Shown here: positions 26,238 to 35,257 of the stretch, piece by piece
Numbering within the stretch: the stretch's first letter is position 1
Layout of the letters: the number at the start of each line of letters is the position of its first letter
From: Niabella sp.
GTDB lineage: Bacteria > Bacteroidota > Bacteroidia > Chitinophagales > Chitinophagaceae
Assembly: GCA_017744715.1 (NCBI GenBank)
Contig: JAGIAT010000012.1
Location: 228,179-292,178 of the forward strand
Direction: 5' to 3'
DNA: 64,000 bases
Translations under genes and position numbers: made by a program
Notes under the pieces: generated by a model
Told to the model about the DNA's origin: nothing
What the model saw: the letters and a program-made list of their open reading frames with translations, nothing else
Database searches by the model: none

Positions 26238-27767
26238 ATGTCACAGGGAAAAAGAATAGCAAACAATACCTTAATGCTTTATATAAGGCAAGTACTTGTT
26301 TTATTAATAGGGCTTTATACGGTGCGGGTGGTATTGAATACGCTGGGCGTAGAGGATTACGGTATTTTTAATGTGGTGGGCGGTATCGTTTCTTTCTTTT
26401 CCTTCCTGAGCGGAAGCATGGCATCTGCAACACAACGCTTTTTTTCGTTTTCTTTAGGAAAGGAAAACGGAGCGGCGGAGCTGCAAAAGATCTTTTCCAT
26501 CAATATCCTCATTTATGGAGGCATTGCCCTTGTGGCGCTGGTACTGCTGGAAAGCGTTGGTTTATGGTTTGTATATCACAAGTTAAACGTACCTCCCGGG
26601 CGGTTTGATGCAGCCCTGTGGGTATTTCATGCTTCCTGTTTTGCATTTGTGATTACCATTTTGTCGGCACCGCTCAATGCCATTATTATTGCACACGAAG
26701 ATATGCGGGTATATGCCTACGTATCTATATTTGAGGTATTTTTAAAACTGGGGATCGTTTATGTGTTGCTTGCGGTACCCTATGATAAACTGAAAGTATA
26801 CGGCTGCCTTACGTTGCTGTCTGTGCTCGTTGTAGGGATGATCTATTTTATCCATTGCTTCAGGTCCTATCCCGAATGCAGGATTCGCAGGATCTATTAT
26901 AACCGTGCACTCTTAAACAATATTCTTGGTTTTACCGGTTGGACGGTTTTTGGCCAGGTATCTACGGTTGCAAGACAGGAGGCTGTTACGATTCTGCTCA
27001 ACCAGATGTTCAGCCCCGTTACTGTTGCGGCAAGGTCCATTGCGCTCAATATCTGCAACCAGGTAAGTGTATTTTCAAACAGCTTCAATACGAGTTTGTA
27101 TCCGCCCATTATAAAAAGCTATTCCCGGGGTGATAAAAATGAGATGTACCGGTTTGTATTTAAGGGATCGAAAATCACGTTCCTGCTTTTCTGGATTTTT
27201 GCACTGCCCATGTTTATGGAAATGGACGTGCTGCTGAACCTGTGGCTGAAAAATCCTCCGCCAGAGGCGGTGCTGTTTACACGGCTGGGCCTGATAGAAG
27301 TACTGATCATGTCCGTTTCGCTTCCCATAGCAACGGCAGCGAGAGCGCCCGGCAAAATGAAAACATATGAGCTGGTATTGGGAGGCATACAATTTCTTAT
27401 CTTCTTCCTCGACTGGCTGGCCTTGCATTGGGGATATCCTGCGTATAGCATCTACCTGGTTGCGGCGCTGGTGAATGTGCTGATGTTCCTGGTGCGGCTA
27501 TACCTCGTTCAAACGCTTACCGGCCTCAACTTTGGCGCATTTGTTAAACAGGTACTGTTGCCAATACTTTTTGTAGTACTGCTTTCGGCCGGTTTGAGTT
27601 ATGGTATTACCGGGCTTTTCCCAGCGGGGATTCCCGGAGCTTTTCTTTCGGGAGTGGTATGCGTGGGGTGTGCGTTCCTTTTTATGTGGATGGTTGGATG
27701 GAACAAGGAAGAGCGACTACAATTCAAAACCTTTATTGTTTCTAAACTACCAAAGTACCGGGCATGA
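26238..27767 (+). CDS. wzx: Polysaccharide repeat-unit flippase, Wzx type
   Basis: 509 residues with 12-14 hydrophobic segments spread over the whole length. The N-terminal block LYTVRVVLNTLGVEDYGIFNVVGG is typical of the polysaccharide/MATE-like flippases that turn undecaprenyl-linked repeat units across the inner membrane. It lies 98 bases after wzc, and its stop overlaps the next start by four bases (ATGA), indicating translational coupling. The donor oligosaccharide is whatever the following transferases build. A general lipid flippase role is less likely given the context. Confidence 0.9.
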   Translation: MSQGKRIANNTLMLYIRQVLVLLIGLYTVRVVLNTLGVEDYGIFNVVGGIVSFFSFLSGSMASATQRFFSFSLGKENGAAELQKIFSINILIYGGIALVALVLLESVGLWFVYHKLNVPPGRFDAALWVFHASCFAFVITILSAPLNAIIIAHEDMRVYAYVSIFEVFLKLGIVYVLLAVPYDKLKVYGCLTLLSVLVVGMIYFIHCFRSYPECRIRRIYYNRALLNNILGFTGWTVFGQVSTVARQEAVTILLNQMFSPVTVAARSIALNICNQVSVFSNSFNTSLYPPIIKSYSRGDKNEMYRFVFKGSKITFLLFWIFALPMFMEMDVLLNLWLKNPPPEAVLFTRLGLIEVLIMSVSLPIATAARAPGKMKTYELVLGGIQFLIFFLDWLALHWGYPAYSIYLVAALVNVLMFLVRLYLVQTLTGLNFGAFVKQVLLPILFVVLLSAGLSYGITGLFPAGIPGAFLSGVVCVGCAFLFMWMVGWNKEERLQFKTFIVSKLPKYRA

Positions 27768-28825
27768 AAATTCTTATACTGGGAGGCACAGGAGCGATGG
27801 GGGTTCACCTGGTTGAGCTGTTGAGAGCAAACCACCAGCTCTTTGTTACTTCCCGGCGGCAGCAGGCGGAACACGGGGATGTGCGGTATCTGCAGGGTGA
27901 TGCAAAGGACCTGTTGTTTATAAGAAAAATACTGCAGGTACAAAGCTGGGACGTTATCGTGGACTTCATGGTGTATACAACTGCAGAGTTTGAAGAACGG
28001 TATGCACTGTTTTTAAAGCATACGGCGCAGTATGTTTTTCTGAGTTCCGCAAGAGTATATGCAGATCAGCATTCCATTATAAAAGAGAACAGTCCAAGAC
28101 TGTTGGATGTTTCAACGGATGAAGCGTACCTGGCCTCAGATGAATATGCTCTTGCAAAGGCAAGACAGGAAAACCGGTTGTACAACGCGGAGCAACGCAA
28201 CTGGACAATTATCCGCCCGTATATAACCTATAGCGAAAACCGGTTTCAGCTGGGCGTGCTTGAAAAGGAAGAATGGCTGTACCGCGCCATGAAGGGTAGA
28301 ACCATTGTCTTTTCCGAAGAGATGATGCAGCGGTTCACCACATTGACCTATGGATTTGATGTAGCCAGGGGCATTGCTAAAGTGATCGGTAACAGCGCAA
28401 GTTTGGGGAATACGTATCATATTACCGGAAATGCCCCGGCCAGATGGGCACAGGTACTGAATGTTTATCTGACCGTACTGAAACAGAAGCTCAACCTGTC
28501 GCCTAAGATTATGCTGGTTGACACCGCGGTGTTTTTGGAAATAAAAAGGGGCCGTTATCAGATCCTCTATGACCGGTTGTATGATCGCAGGTTTGACAAC
28601 CAGCGGATCAATGCATTGATTGCCGTTGATGATTTCCGGGAGCTGCAGTCCGGATTGTGCGCCTGCATGGATGTTTTTTTGAGGAAGCCGTCTTTTCTTG
28701 CGATCGACTGGAGAAAGGAAGCGCAGAAAGACCGGTTAACGAGGGAGGTGGCATCGCTCAGCGAAATCGGCGGTGTCAAAAATAAGCTTCGTTACCTCTT
28801 GTACAGATATATAAAGAATGTTTAG
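27764..28825 (+). CDS. NAD-dependent epimerase/dehydratase-like SDR
   Basis: 353 residues. Extended short-chain dehydrogenase fold: nucleotide-binding GGTGAMGVHL at residues 7-16, active-site YALAK (in ASDEYALAKARQE, about 127), and YITYSENRFQLG further on. It should act on a nucleotide-activated sugar, but the exact reaction (epimerisation, dehydration or reduction) cannot be read. It overlaps wzx by four bases and lies 11 bases before a thiamine-diphosphate enzyme, so the two probably act in sequence on one sugar; inferred. The C-terminal 80 residues are basic and not typical of UDP-galactose epimerases. Confidence 0.75.
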   Translation: MKILILGGTGAMGVHLVELLRANHQLFVTSRRQQAEHGDVRYLQGDAKDLLFIRKILQVQSWDVIVDFMVYTTAEFEERYALFLKHTAQYVFLSSARVYADQHSIIKENSPRLLDVSTDEAYLASDEYALAKARQENRLYNAEQRNWTIIRPYITYSENRFQLGVLEKEEWLYRAMKGRTIVFSEEMMQRFTTLTYGFDVARGIAKVIGNSASLGNTYHITGNAPARWAQVLNVYLTVLKQKLNLSPKIMLVDTAVFLEIKRGRYQILYDRLYDRRFDNQRINALIAVDDFRELQSGLCACMDVFLRKPSFLAIDWRKEAQKDRLTREVASLSEIGGVKNKLRYLLYRYIKNV

Positions 28826-28835
28826 TTAAATCAAT

Positions 28836-30584
28836 ATGGAAAAGCGTTATTCAGACGAGAAGCATGTACAGATCCTGGTTTCACTGTTAAAGCAGCATGG
28901 CATAAGCCGCGTTATAGCCTCTCCGGGAACTACAAACTCGGGTTTTGTAACCAGCCTGAAGTATGATGGCAGTTTTAAAATTTACTCTTCGGTAGATGAG
29001 CGGTCGGCCGCATATTTAGCCTGCGGATTGGCGGCAGAGTCGGGGGAACCGGTGGTGATTACCTGCACCGGGGCCACGGCTTCAAGGAATTATATGCCGG
29101 GACTTACGGAAGCATTTTATAGAAAGCTGCCTGTTTTAGCGGTAACAGGAGCACAGCATTATTCCAAGATCGGACATCATGTTGCCCAGGTAATAGACCG
29201 GACGGTTGTGCCGAATGATGTGGCAAAATTGAGTCTCTCGCTTCCCGTGGTGAAGGATGATACAGATCGCTGGGATTGTGAAATTAAGGTGAACAGGGCC
29301 ATCCTGGAATTAAAGAGAAATGGCGGCGGACCGGCACATTTAAATCTTCCTACCACCTATACACATGAGTATACAACAACAACGCTTCCGGATTACAGGA
29401 AAATAGACCGCGTGCTGAGTGATAGCACATTCCCGGTATTGGATCCGGGTAAACGCGTTGCTGTTTTTGTTGGCGCCCATGCCGCATGGTCGGATGCGGC
29501 AACAACCGCGCTGGATGCCTTCTGCTCCACGAATAACGCTGTGGTCTTTTGCGATCATACCAGCGCATACAGGGGCAGGTACCGGGTACAATATGCACTG
29601 GCTGCCGGTCAGAGTTCCTATACGATTGCAAAAGCTTCCAGGCCGGATGTGCTGATCCATATCGGCGAGATCTCCGGTGACTATGCCAGTTTGTCGATCC
29701 GGGGTACCGAGGTTTGGCGGGTTAGCCTTGATGGCGAACTGCGCGATACCTTTGGTACGTTAACCTATGTATTTGAAATGTCTGAAACGGCATTCTTTGA
29801 AAAATACACCCGGTCTGTACGTACGGATGATGCGTATCTGCATTTCTGCCAGAAGCGCTACAGGGAAATATATGAAAGGATCCCCGGGCTGCCCTTTTCC
29901 AATATTTGGGTTGCTTCGGTAATGGCGGATAAAATCCCGGGTAATTCCGCTATTCATTTTGGTATTTTAAATTCACTGCGCTCCTGGAATTATTTCGAAC
30001 TCCCCGGATCCGTATCGTCCGCATCCAATGTTGGCGGTTTTGGCATCGACGGAGGTTTATCTTCTGTCATAGGCGCCTCCCTCTATAACCCCGGTAAATT
30101 GTATTTCTGTGTGATCGGCGATCTGGCTTTTTTTTATGATATCAATGTACTGGGCAACCGCCACGTAGGGAAGAATGTACGCATACTGCTGATCAATAAC
30201 GGCAAGGGAACCGAGTTTCGTCATTTTAACCATTATGCGGCACAGTTTGGAGAAGCGGCGGATGAATACATTGCAGCTGCCGGTCATTTTGGAAACAAAT
30301 CGAAAGACCTGGTAAAGAGCTTTGTAACAAACCTGGGATATACATACCTGAGTGCGGCAACCAAGGATGAATTTATGTTGGCCTATCCCCAATTCGTTGA
30401 CCCGCAGATGCAGGAGGCTCCGGTGGTGTTTGAGGTGTTTACAGACAGCGCGGAAGAGAGTAAGGCATTGGAACTGATCGTGGGAATTGACGAGGGCGAA
30501 ACGCTTGATAAGGCCAAGCAATTTGCAAAGAAGATCGTAGGTGAAAGAACCTTTGGGATCATGAAAAAAATGCTGAAGAAATAA
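28836..30584 (+). CDS. Thiamine-diphosphate-dependent enzyme in the EPS locus
   Basis: 582 residues with the three-domain layout of ThDP enzymes such as MenD and acetolactate synthase. The N-terminal PYR domain has the cofactor Glu in SSVDERSAAYLACGLA (about residue 52), and the C-terminal PP domain has GDLAFFYDINVLGN ... LLINN, the GDG-N type Mg/ThDP motif. The start, VIASPGTTNSGFVTSL, recalls MenD. No menaquinone genes are near; its place between an SDR and a pyruvyl transferase points to sugar modification, for example two-carbon transfer from a 2-oxoacid. That role is inferred. Substrate is unknown. Confidence 0.8.
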   Translation: MEKRYSDEKHVQILVSLLKQHGISRVIASPGTTNSGFVTSLKYDGSFKIYSSVDERSAAYLACGLAAESGEPVVITCTGATASRNYMPGLTEAFYRKLPVLAVTGAQHYSKIGHHVAQVIDRTVVPNDVAKLSLSLPVVKDDTDRWDCEIKVNRAILELKRNGGGPAHLNLPTTYTHEYTTTTLPDYRKIDRVLSDSTFPVLDPGKRVAVFVGAHAAWSDAATTALDAFCSTNNAVVFCDHTSAYRGRYRVQYALAAGQSSYTIAKASRPDVLIHIGEISGDYASLSIRGTEVWRVSLDGELRDTFGTLTYVFEMSETAFFEKYTRSVRTDDAYLHFCQKRYREIYERIPGLPFSNIWVASVMADKIPGNSAIHFGILNSLRSWNYFELPGSVSSASNVGGFGIDGGLSSVIGASLYNPGKLYFCVIGDLAFFYDINVLGNRHVGKNVRILLINNGKGTEFRHFNHYAAQFGEAADEYIAAAGHFGNKSKDLVKSFVTNLGYTYLSAATKDEFMLAYPQFVDPQMQEAPVVFEVFTDSAEESKALELIVGIDEGETLDKAKQFAKKIVGERTFGIMKKMLKK

Positions 30585-30639
30585 ACAGGAGTTGAAGCCG
30601 GCGCAGGTAGCCGTCGGTTTGTACCAAACAAAACGGATT

Positions 30640-31779
30640 ATGAAAATAGGAATTTTGACCCTCCCGTTACATACAAATTATGGAGGAAATCTGCAGGCTT
30701 ACGCTTTGATGAGCGTTTTAAAAGAGATGGGGCATGAGGCCTGCCTGATCAACCGGCGAAATACCCGTATTCCCCGTTGGAAGTTACCCCTGGCAATTGT
30801 AAAGCGCTCCCTGATGAAGTATGGCCTTGGCAAAAAGGATACAGCGATTTTTGTTGAGGCGAAACTGCAACGGGAATATGCCATCATCAGCCAGTACACC
30901 CAGCCGTTTATCAATAAACATATTCAGCCGCAGACAAAAGTCGTATATACATCAAAGCGTTTGGCCGGTTTAGCAGCCCGGCAGCTGTTCGATGCCGTTA
31001 TTGTGGGCAGCGACCAGGTTTGGAGAACCGCATATACATCCAATATAGAAGATTATTTTTTAAGCTTTTTAAAAGGCATGCATACGAAGCGCATTGCGTA
31101 TGCGGCATCTTTTGGAACAGAAAACTGGGAGTACTCCGCAGAACAGGAGCAAAACTGTGCCCGGCATTTAAAGTTGTTTGATGCGATATCGGTACGGGAA
31201 AATACCGGCGTTGCGCTTTGTAAAAAATATTTTAATGTAGCGGCCCGGCATGTGCTGGATCCCACCATGCTGTTAGATGCTTCCAGGTATCTGGAATTGA
31301 TCAGGCCCCTGGAGCATACAGCAAAAAAGGAAGGCGTGCTGGTATATATATTAGACGAAACGGCGGATAAAACTGCTATAATTGATCAGGTTGCGCAGGT
31401 ATTGGATCGCCCGGTTTTTAGGGTGAATGCCAAAACCGAGGATGTAAAAGCTACCTTGGAAGAACGGATTGCCCCGCCAACTGAAAACTGGATAAAGGGC
31501 TTTTATGAAGCCGATTTTATCATTACCGATTCATTTCATGCCTGTGTTTTCGCAATACTCTTCAAAAAGCCGTTTTTGGTATATGGCAACCGGCACAGGG
31601 GCGCCGCACGCTTCGAATCACTATTATCGATGTTTGACCTGAAAGACCGGCTGGTCTTCTCATCGAAGCAGGTCCAACCTGGAAATATCGTACAGGCAAT
31701 CAACTGGCAGGCGGTTGATGCTATTTTAGAGGAGAAAAGAAAAATATCCCGGGAGTTTTTAAACCAGGCTTTAAAATGA
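30640..31779 (+). CDS. Polysaccharide pyruvyl transferase family protein
   Basis: 379 residues from ATG 30640; an upstream start at 30592 would add 16 residues without conserved features. The start MKIGILTLPLHTNYGGNLQAY and the later VIVGSDQVWR and FIITDSFHACVFAILFKKPF blocks are the family's recognisable core. Members add a ketal-linked pyruvate from phosphoenolpyruvate to a sugar, giving the polymer acidity. The enzyme would act on the cytoplasmic side on a lipid-linked or nucleotide-linked sugar. It overlaps the following GT2 gene by four bases. Confidence 0.85.
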   Translation: MKIGILTLPLHTNYGGNLQAYALMSVLKEMGHEACLINRRNTRIPRWKLPLAIVKRSLMKYGLGKKDTAIFVEAKLQREYAIISQYTQPFINKHIQPQTKVVYTSKRLAGLAARQLFDAVIVGSDQVWRTAYTSNIEDYFLSFLKGMHTKRIAYAASFGTENWEYSAEQEQNCARHLKLFDAISVRENTGVALCKKYFNVAARHVLDPTMLLDASRYLELIRPLEHTAKKEGVLVYILDETADKTAIIDQVAQVLDRPVFRVNAKTEDVKATLEERIAPPTENWIKGFYEADFIITDSFHACVFAILFKKPFLVYGNRHRGAARFESLLSMFDLKDRLVFSSKQVQPGNIVQAINWQAVDAILEEKRKISREFLNQALK

Positions 31780-32819
31780 ATGAGCCTGTAGTAAGCATCA
31801 TTGTTCCCGTTTACAGGGTAGAGCAATACCTGCCGCAGTGTATTGAAAGTATACGCATGCAATCGTTTACCGATTTTGAGTTATTGCTTATCAACGATGG
31901 CTCTCCGGATGGCAGCGGGGCACTATGCGATGCGTATGCAGGAACAGATCACCGCATCCGGGTAATACATAAAGAAAACGGAGGTGTGAGTACCTCGCGG
32001 AACCGGGGACTGCAGCACGCGAGGGGAACCTGGATTACATTTATCGATAGCGACGATTGGATCGACAGGGACTATTTATCCGGCTTAATGGCCCAAACAT
32101 ACGATGGCGCAGAACTGATTGTGGGCGGGTATAAAATACAATCGCGGCGGGGCGCATTAACCTGCGCACCGGGCTATGACCGGCTGTATCATAAACAGGA
32201 AATGGCATGTTTTTACGACGATTTTATTGCCGCCAGCCTGGTGCGCACCGTTTGGGGCGGACTTTATGCATGCGCTGTAATCCGGCAGCACCGGCTCCGG
32301 TTTGATGAAACAATGGCGATAGGCGAAGACACCCTGTTTAAATTTAATTATATCAATGCAATGAAGGGGCCGGTGGTGGTGGTTAACAGCACCGGTTATA
32401 ACTGGCGCAGCGTTGACGGATCGGCTTCCCTGTCTAAAAAGCCGAATGTGGAAGGATGGTATAAATACATCCGGTTGTATTATTCCGCACTGACGGTACA
32501 GTTTGCGGAGACTAAACGATCCATTCCGGTTAAGAATAGCCTGGTTGCAGATTGCTGTTCGGCGGTTTTTTTGTTGTATAGCCGGGGCGGGGTACAGTGG
32601 CAGCAGTTGGCACAGGCGTATGCCTTGCTTTCCCTGGCGTCTCAGAAAATTGATATAACACCAATCAAAAGGAAAGGACACATAATGGTTTTGATTGCCT
32701 GGTTGTTTAAATACAGCAGGGCAACAAAGGTAAGTCATTCGTTTTTGCGCATCAGCTTTGGCCTTTTGAAATGGAAGCAGCGCTTTTCTACGGAAAGGCG
32801 ACGGCTGACGGCTCAATAG
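31776..32819 (+). CDS. Glycosyltransferase family 2
   Basis: 347 residues. The GT-A fold is seen in VSIIVPVYRVEQYLPQCIES, LLINDGSPDGSG, NGGVSTSRNRGL and the DxD-type FIDSDDWID (about residue 92). It transfers an activated sugar to the growing lipid-linked repeat unit on the cytoplasmic side. The acceptor and donor are not evident. It overlaps the pyruvyl transferase by four bases and is followed by a 151-base gap with a reverse-oriented hairpin. Confidence 0.88.
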   Translation: MNEPVVSIIVPVYRVEQYLPQCIESIRMQSFTDFELLLINDGSPDGSGALCDAYAGTDHRIRVIHKENGGVSTSRNRGLQHARGTWITFIDSDDWIDRDYLSGLMAQTYDGAELIVGGYKIQSRRGALTCAPGYDRLYHKQEMACFYDDFIAASLVRTVWGGLYACAVIRQHRLRFDETMAIGEDTLFKFNYINAMKGPVVVVNSTGYNWRSVDGSASLSKKPNVEGWYKYIRLYYSALTVQFAETKRSIPVKNSLVADCCSAVFLLYSRGGVQWQQLAQAYALLSLASQKIDITPIKRKGHIMVLIAWLFKYSRATKVSHSFLRISFGLLKWKQRFSTERRRLTAQ

Positions 32820-32929
32820 CAATGCGGTTTTAGGAATTGGGCCTCTTTATAGGAGGCATGAAATGTGGAATGGGCCGGTGATCTGGTAAACAGGGGAAAG
32901 CGGCCGTTTATTCAATTAAGAAGATTAAG

Positions 32930-32960
32930 AAAAAAAGGGGTGCAGCGCATGGAGCACCCC
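32930..32960 (-). terminator. Minus-strand intrinsic terminator inside the plus-strand operon
   Basis: GGGGTGC (32937-32943) and GCACCCC (32954-32960) form a 7-bp stem with a 10-base loop. On the minus strand the stem is followed by TTTTTTTCTTAA, an intrinsic terminator pattern; on the plus strand there is no T run. It lies 10 bases before the wzy ATG. Confidence 0.5.
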
Positions 32961-32970
32961 ACATAAAAGG

Positions 32971-34290
32971 ATGCTGGTATATATTATTATAACACTTTTT
33001 TTTGTTGTGTATGCTTTCTTGGATTTCAGGAACGCATTATTTCTTTGGGCGGCATGTTCCATATTCTTTAACCTGGCTACCTGTTTAAAATTTTCTGCAC
33101 CATCCCTCACCGTTACGTTTGCGTTAAACATCTTTTTTGCATTTCTGTATTGTATCAGGTTCCCGGTTAAAAAGCTGGTAAACCCGTTTACAAATCCTTG
33201 TCTGATCTTATTGTGCTCCTATCTGTTTGCCGCGTTTTTCCCGGTGAATAATTTTAATGAATCGTTTCTGAAGATCGTTCAGTTTGGGGTGAATGACCTG
33301 GTGATCGTTCATGTGGTATTTGCTGCCATCAGGAATCCCAGAGATTTAAAATTATTGATCAGCTACCTGTCTGTAGCCATTCTGGTATCCCTGGGGTATG
33401 GTGTCTTTTCCTATGTTACGGCATCCAATCCCGTCGTGGATTTTGAAATAGCGCTGGCAGGATCCCAGACCGAGGAAATTAAAATGTTGTCCTATATGAA
33501 CACCGAACGTGGTATCCGGTTACAGTCGCTGTTCATGAGCCCCTTCATGTTTTCATTAACGATTGTTTCCTATCTGTACATGGTCCTGATCATTCATTTT
33601 TATTTTAAATCTTTTTTCAAAAAATACAGCCGGTATATGATGTATTTGATTGGGAGCATTGCCGTGGTTGTTTTTTTATCCAATTCCAGGTCGACCATTC
33701 TGCCGTTCGTAATTGTAACGCCTTTGCTGTTGTTAAGAATGCCCGAGCGCTATCGTACCATAATAACGGTTGGCTGTATATTGACGGTATTAACCCTGCC
33801 CTTCGTTATGGATAAGCTTACGATCATTACATCTGTTTTCGACGAACAATCGAAATCGGTGGCAGGAAGCTCTTTAGCCATGCGGGGTACCCAATACGCA
33901 ATTGCATTGAATAGTTTTTATGAAGCGCCGCTGGTGGGGCACGGATTGGGTTACACCAGCATTTTAAGAAGTAGTAATTATGATCTCTATGGGGCGGAAA
34001 GCGTGTGGATCCCGATCCTGGTGGAGCAGGGGATTGTAGGCGTTGTACTCTACCTGTTATTTTTTGCAGGGCTGATAGCCGTAGATAAATTCAGGGGGAA
34101 ACGGCTGATTGTGATGTCGATCCCCGTTTATTATCTCCTCCTGGTTACCATGAACGGGGCGGTCTCCATCAGCCTGTATATTGTTTTTCTTACGTTGGTG
34201 ATTTTGTATAAGCTGTTTTTTTATTATGATGTCTGGCGAAAACATAAAATCCGGTCACAACCTGATCTCCGTGATCGTTCCGGTATATAA
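32971..34290 (+). CDS. wzy: O-antigen polymerase/ligase-like membrane protein, Wzy type
   Basis: 439 residues with about 11 hydrophobic segments and one larger periplasmic loop (about residues 290-340) carrying SLAMRGTQYAIALNSFYEAP and LVGHGLGYTSI, the pattern of the O-antigen ligase/polymerase family. It should join repeat units at the periplasmic face. No other polymerase candidate is in the locus. The GT2 gene overlaps its 3' end by 65 bases. An AAAGG ribosome site lies just before the ATG, right after the reverse terminator hairpin. Confidence 0.85.
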   Translation: MLVYIIITLFFVVYAFLDFRNALFLWAACSIFFNLATCLKFSAPSLTVTFALNIFFAFLYCIRFPVKKLVNPFTNPCLILLCSYLFAAFFPVNNFNESFLKIVQFGVNDLVIVHVVFAAIRNPRDLKLLISYLSVAILVSLGYGVFSYVTASNPVVDFEIALAGSQTEEIKMLSYMNTERGIRLQSLFMSPFMFSLTIVSYLYMVLIIHFYFKSFFKKYSRYMMYLIGSIAVVVFLSNSRSTILPFVIVTPLLLLRMPERYRTIITVGCILTVLTLPFVMDKLTIITSVFDEQSKSVAGSSLAMRGTQYAIALNSFYEAPLVGHGLGYTSILRSSNYDLYGAESVWIPILVEQGIVGVVLYLLFFAGLIAVDKFRGKRLIVMSIPVYYLLLVTMNGAVSISLYIVFLTLVILYKLFFYYDVWRKHKIRSQPDLRDRSGI

Positions 34291-35242
34291 TGCGGAAAAG
34301 GAGCTCCGGCGCTGTCTGGATAGCCTGTTACGGCAAACGTACACCGGCTATGAAGTGCTGCTCATCAATGACGGCAGCACGGATCGGTCCGGGGCTATAT
34401 GTGATGCCTATGCGGAAACGCATAAGCAATTCAAGGTATACCATGTGAAGAACGGAGGGGTTAGTGCTGCGCGGAATACAGGCATGGAAAAAGCCGGAGG
34501 ACATTATATTGCGTTTGTGGATGCGGATGACTATGTGGAAGATACGTATTTGAGCTTGCTGCTGCCCTCGGGGAATGAAGATGTTGCCGTTTGTGGTGTT
34601 AAGGTCCTTGCGCCCAATGGTGCCGTATCCATTGAACAGATACCGGTTACTGACGGTGATGGTGCACAGCAGGCGGTCATCAATCATCATCTCGTTCGAA
34701 CCGTATGGGGTAAACTTTTTAAACGATCGGTGATCGAATGCGCCGGGATAAAATTTGATGTTAGCCTAAGGGTTGGTGAAGATACCTGTTTCGTGCTGGA
34801 GTTCCTGCATGCGGCCACATCCGTTTCTATCCAAAAGAATGTGGGTTATGTTTATATTAAGCCGGGTTACCGGATTGATAAATACAGAACCGGTCCCGGC
34901 GACCTGGTAGCGCTTTATACGGCGCTTTGTGCATGTGAACTGAAGCTGGCACAAAAAGGGTTTGATATAGCCGGTTTGGAAAAACGAAACGGCAATGTTG
35001 TGGGGTTCAACCTGCTTACTGCGCTTTATCTCGTTAAGAAGTATTCTGTCAAAACCCGCGATCAATATATCACCGCATTTAAGAAGGCCGGAAAGCAGGC
35101 TGCTGCGGATATGGGATTGCCCGGGGCAGTTGCGAAGGGCATGCATTTTATAGAGCGATCCGGATCGCGGGTATTGGCAGACAGGTTCCTTTTCCTTTCT
35201 ATGAAAATGATCTGGCTGAAAGCAAAGTTTTTAAACAAGTAA
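34226..35242 (+). CDS. Glycosyltransferase family 2
   Basis: 338 residues, starting at one of two adjacent ATGs inside the end of wzy. GT-A motifs: LISVIVPVYNAEKELRRCLD, LLINDGSTDRSG, NGGVSAARNTGM and FVDADDYVEDTYL. It is clearly related to the first GT2 of the locus in this part and probably arose by duplication, with a different C-terminal acceptor half. Donor and acceptor sugars are unknown. Confidence 0.87.
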   Translation: MMSGENIKSGHNLISVIVPVYNAEKELRRCLDSLLRQTYTGYEVLLINDGSTDRSGAICDAYAETHKQFKVYHVKNGGVSAARNTGMEKAGGHYIAFVDADDYVEDTYLSLLLPSGNEDVAVCGVKVLAPNGAVSIEQIPVTDGDGAQQAVINHHLVRTVWGKLFKRSVIECAGIKFDVSLRVGEDTCFVLEFLHAATSVSIQKNVGYVYIKPGYRIDKYRTGPGDLVALYTALCACELKLAQKGFDIAGLEKRNGNVVGFNLLTALYLVKKYSVKTRDQYITAFKKAGKQAAADMGLPGAVAKGMHFIERSGSRVLADRFLFLSMKMIWLKAKFLNK

Positions 35243-35257
35243 ACAAGTAATTACCGA

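Noticed and set aside
28836..30584. True MenD of menaquinone synthesis
   Set aside because: No menaquinone genes are near, and the gene is tightly packed into the polysaccharide operon; a sugar role is more likely.
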